Assembly (NCBI GenBank): GCA_947624315.1
Contig: CANQJU010000061.1
Location: forward strand, 1 to 6,667
Origin: an uncultured Bacilli bacterium
Lineage (GTDB): Bacteria > Bacillota_I > Bacilli_A > ML615J-28 > CAG-698
Direction of reading: 5' to 3'
DNA: 6,667 bases
Below, in pieces: positions 4,774 to 6,667 of the stretch. Positions within the stretch are counted from its first letter, which is position 1. Every line of letters starts with the position of its first letter. A model generated the notes under the pieces. It searched no databases. It saw nothing but the letters and a program-made list of their open reading frames with translations, and was not told the origin of the DNA. The translations under genes were made by a program, and so were the position numbers.

Positions 4774-6667
4774 AATCTTTAAAATATACAATTGTGGCTC
4801 CTTGTCCACCTTCACCTTCTCCACCATAGCGGAAACTTTCAACACCTTTATGTTTTTTCAAAGTTGATTGCACTAATTCTCTTATTACTCCTGTTCCAAA
4901 ACCATGAATTATACTTACTTGCTTAAAACCAGCATATATGGCATCATCTAAATATCTACTCAATAAATCTTTAGCATCCTCATAACGTTCTCCCCGTAAA
5001 TCTAAAGTCATTTTTACGCTTTTTGGAGGATTATAAGATACACTAGCCTTACGAGGGATAATATCTTTTACATTATCCTTTTTAGCTCGTTTAAGATTCT
5101 CTTTGCTTTCGGTTATAGTAGCATTGCCTATTTGAATGGCAAATTGATTGTTTTTCAACTCCTTAATAATAGTTCCATAACAACCATATGTTTGCACATA
5201 AACACTATCACCGATATTAACTATTTCATCCTTTTGAATAAATGATTCTTCAACTTTTGTCTCATCTTTAAGAATTTTTATTTCATGTTTAATATTAGAA
5301 ATTTCGTGAGGTTTAACCTCTCTTAATTTCATATTATTCAATTCTGATAAAATATTTTCCAACTTTTCCTGAGATTTTTCCACAATCTTCTTAGCTTCTG
5401 CTTCAGCTTCTTTTAAAATTCTATTTTTCTCAAGAATTGTTTCTTCCTTCTTTTCATCAACTTCGATAATTTTAGCATTTAATTGGGCTTTTTTCATGTT
5501 GATTAAACGAATTTTGTGATCCATTTCCTTAGTCTGTTTAATCAATTTTTTTAAAGCATTATCTAAATCATTGCTATTTTGATGAGTATATTCTTGCGCT
5601 TGTTTAATGATATCATTAGGCAATCCTAGCATTTTAGAAATATGTAAGGCATTGCTTTGCCCAGGAACACCTAACAATAATTTATAAGTTGGTTTTAAAG
5701 TATTGATATCAAATTCAACACTTGCATTAATAATTCTTTCACTATTAAAAGCATGTACTTTTAATTCAGAATAGTGTGATGTAGCAATTACTAAACAATT
5801 TTTATCAATTAAACTATCAAAAATAGCAATAGCTAAAGCTGAACCTTCAATCGGATCAGTTCCTGAACCTAATTCATCTAGTAAAACCAAAGAATTCTTA
5901 GTAACATTATTAATAATTTCAATGACATTTTTTAAATGAGATGAGAATGTTGAAAGATTTTGATTAATACTTTGTTCATCACCAATATCAGCATATATCA
6001 TATCAAAAATGGGTAATGTACTTTCTTCACTACAAGGAATGAGTAAAGCAAATTTAACCATTATTGATAATAAACCAATAGTCTTTAATAGAACTGTTTT
6101 ACCACCGGTATTAGGTCCTGTAATTATTATTCCTTGATAATCCTTTCCAATACTTATATTATTTGAGACAATATTTTCTACTCTTAAAAGAGGATGATGA
6201 CAATCAAGCAAATCAACAATTCCTTTGTCATTGATAGATACTTTATTTCCACCGATATGAATTCCATAATTTGCCTTACCAAAAACCATATCTAAATGGA
6301 TAATTATATTCAAATTCGTTTTTAGAGTATAATTATTTAATGATAATTCATTAGAAAATTCTTTGAGAATTTCATATATTTCTTTTTTCTCATCATCTCT
6401 TAATTGATTTAGTTTGTTATTCAATTCGTGAATTACTTGTGGTTCAATGAAAAAGGTCTCACCAGATGAAGATTGATCGTGAATAAATCCTTTAATTATA
6501 TTTTTATAATCATTTTTTACAGGAATAACATAGCGATCATTGCGAATAGAAACAACGTTTTGAGTTAATTTTGAACTGTTTTTAGCAACTATTTCATTTA
6601 ACTTTATTTTTATATTCTTTTCAGTGTCACGAATCTTATGACGTATTTCGAGCAATAATGGACTAGC
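4772..6667 (-). CDS. mutS2: MutS2 ATPase with Smr domain (5' end outside the window)
   Basis: 631 visible residues, open to the right edge; about 150 N-terminal residues of a roughly 785-residue protein are missing. Counting from the leucine codon at 6655: the conserved SIRNDRYVIPVK block (36-47), Walker A GPNTGGKT (180-187), STFSSH (235-240), Walker B LLDELGSGTDP (258-268) and switch histidine ATSHYSE (291-297). A charged coiled coil follows (about 360-475), then a small KOW/SH3-like domain (about 476-523) and a C-terminal Smr domain with LDLRG (551-555) and HGFGTG (584-589). Family knowledge: MutS2 lacks the mismatch-recognition domain of MutS. It was first linked to suppression of recombination, and in B. 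subtilis it binds collided ribosomes and promotes their splitting for quality control. LDLRG in place of LDxHG also occurs in B. subtilis MutS2. The apparent start at 6655 is a TTG inside the gene, not a real start. Confidence 0.96.
   Translation of the reverse strand, partial: ASPLLLEIRHKIRDTEKNIKIKLNEIVAKNSSKLTQNVVSIRNDRYVIPVKNDYKNIIKGFIHDQSSSGETFFIEPQVIHELNNKLNQLRDDEKKEIYEILKEFSNELSLNNYTLKTNLNIIIHLDMVFGKANYGIHIGGNKVSINDKGIVDLLDCHHPLLRVENIVSNNISIGKDYQGIIITGPNTGGKTVLLKTIGLLSIMVKFALLIPCSEESTLPIFDMIYADIGDEQSINQNLSTFSSHLKNVIEIINNVTKNSLVLLDELGSGTDPIEGSALAIAIFDSLIDKNCLVIATSHYSELKVHAFNSERIINASVEFDINTLKPTYKLLLGVPGQSNALHISKMLGLPNDIIKQAQEYTHQNSNDLDNALKKLIKQTKEMDHKIRLINMKKAQLNAKIIEVDEKKEETILEKNRILKEAEAEAKKIVEKSQEKLENILSELNNMKLREVKPHEISNIKHEIKILKDETKVEESFIQKDEIVNIGDSVYVQTYGCYGTIIKELKNNQFAIQIGNATITESKENLKRAKKDNVKDIIPRKASVSYNPPKSVKMTLDLRGERYEDAKDLLSRYLDDAIYAGFKQVSIIHGFGTGVIRELVQSTLKKHKGVESFRYGGEGEGGQGATIVYFKD

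Noticed and set aside
6653..6655. TTG as the start of mutS2
   Set aside because: The frame continues upstream to the edge (Ala-Ser-Pro-Leu before it), and the protein lacks the family's first 150 or so residues, so the gene is cut by the window, not truncated.

Overview
The window comes from a very AT-rich, low-GC Gram-positive bacterium (Bacilli/Erysipelotrichia or Mollicutes-like). The evidence is the protein set (RecU, MutS2, LepA, HemW and a YgaC-type DUF402 phosphatase), GGAGG/GGTGA-type ribosome binding sites, and TTTACA/TATAAT-type promoters. All seven tryptophans visible in the window are encoded by TGG and no in-frame TGA occurs. It therefore uses the standard bacterial code and is probably not a code-4 Mycoplasma or Spiroplasma. 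An Acholeplasma-, RF39- or Erysipelotrichia-like lineage fits, but the sequence alone does not settle it.

Layout, left to right. Positions 1-2684 hold a minus-strand unit with its own promoter: lepA (elongation factor 4) followed by hemW (radical-SAM heme chaperone), whose start overlaps the lepA stop by 8 nt. hemW runs off the left edge. Next is a minus-strand 94-residue protein of unknown function (2760-3044), divergent from recU (Holliday junction resolvase, plus strand, 3134-3703). recU converges on a minus-strand nucleoside tri/diphosphate phosphatase (3802-4320), and a strong bidirectional hairpin partly inside the phosphatase coding sequence separates them. The right third is a minus-strand mutS2-trxA pair. 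mutS2 enters from the right edge lacking its N-terminus, and trxA follows 9 nt after its stop.

The genes are housekeeping functions: translation quality control (LepA, MutS2), recombination and repair (RecU, possibly MutS2), redox (TrxA), nucleotide pool hygiene (DUF402) and heme handling (HemW). There is no sign of a mobile element, CRISPR array, tRNA or rRNA, and I found no convincing new multi-gene system. The points most worth a second look are the unrecognised 94-aa gene, the compact phosphatase leader (ribosome binding site inside a perfect palindrome plus a three-codon ORF overlapping the start), the shortened RecU N-terminal arm, and several promoters placed so close to their genes that the predicted 5' leaders are only about 10-22 nt.
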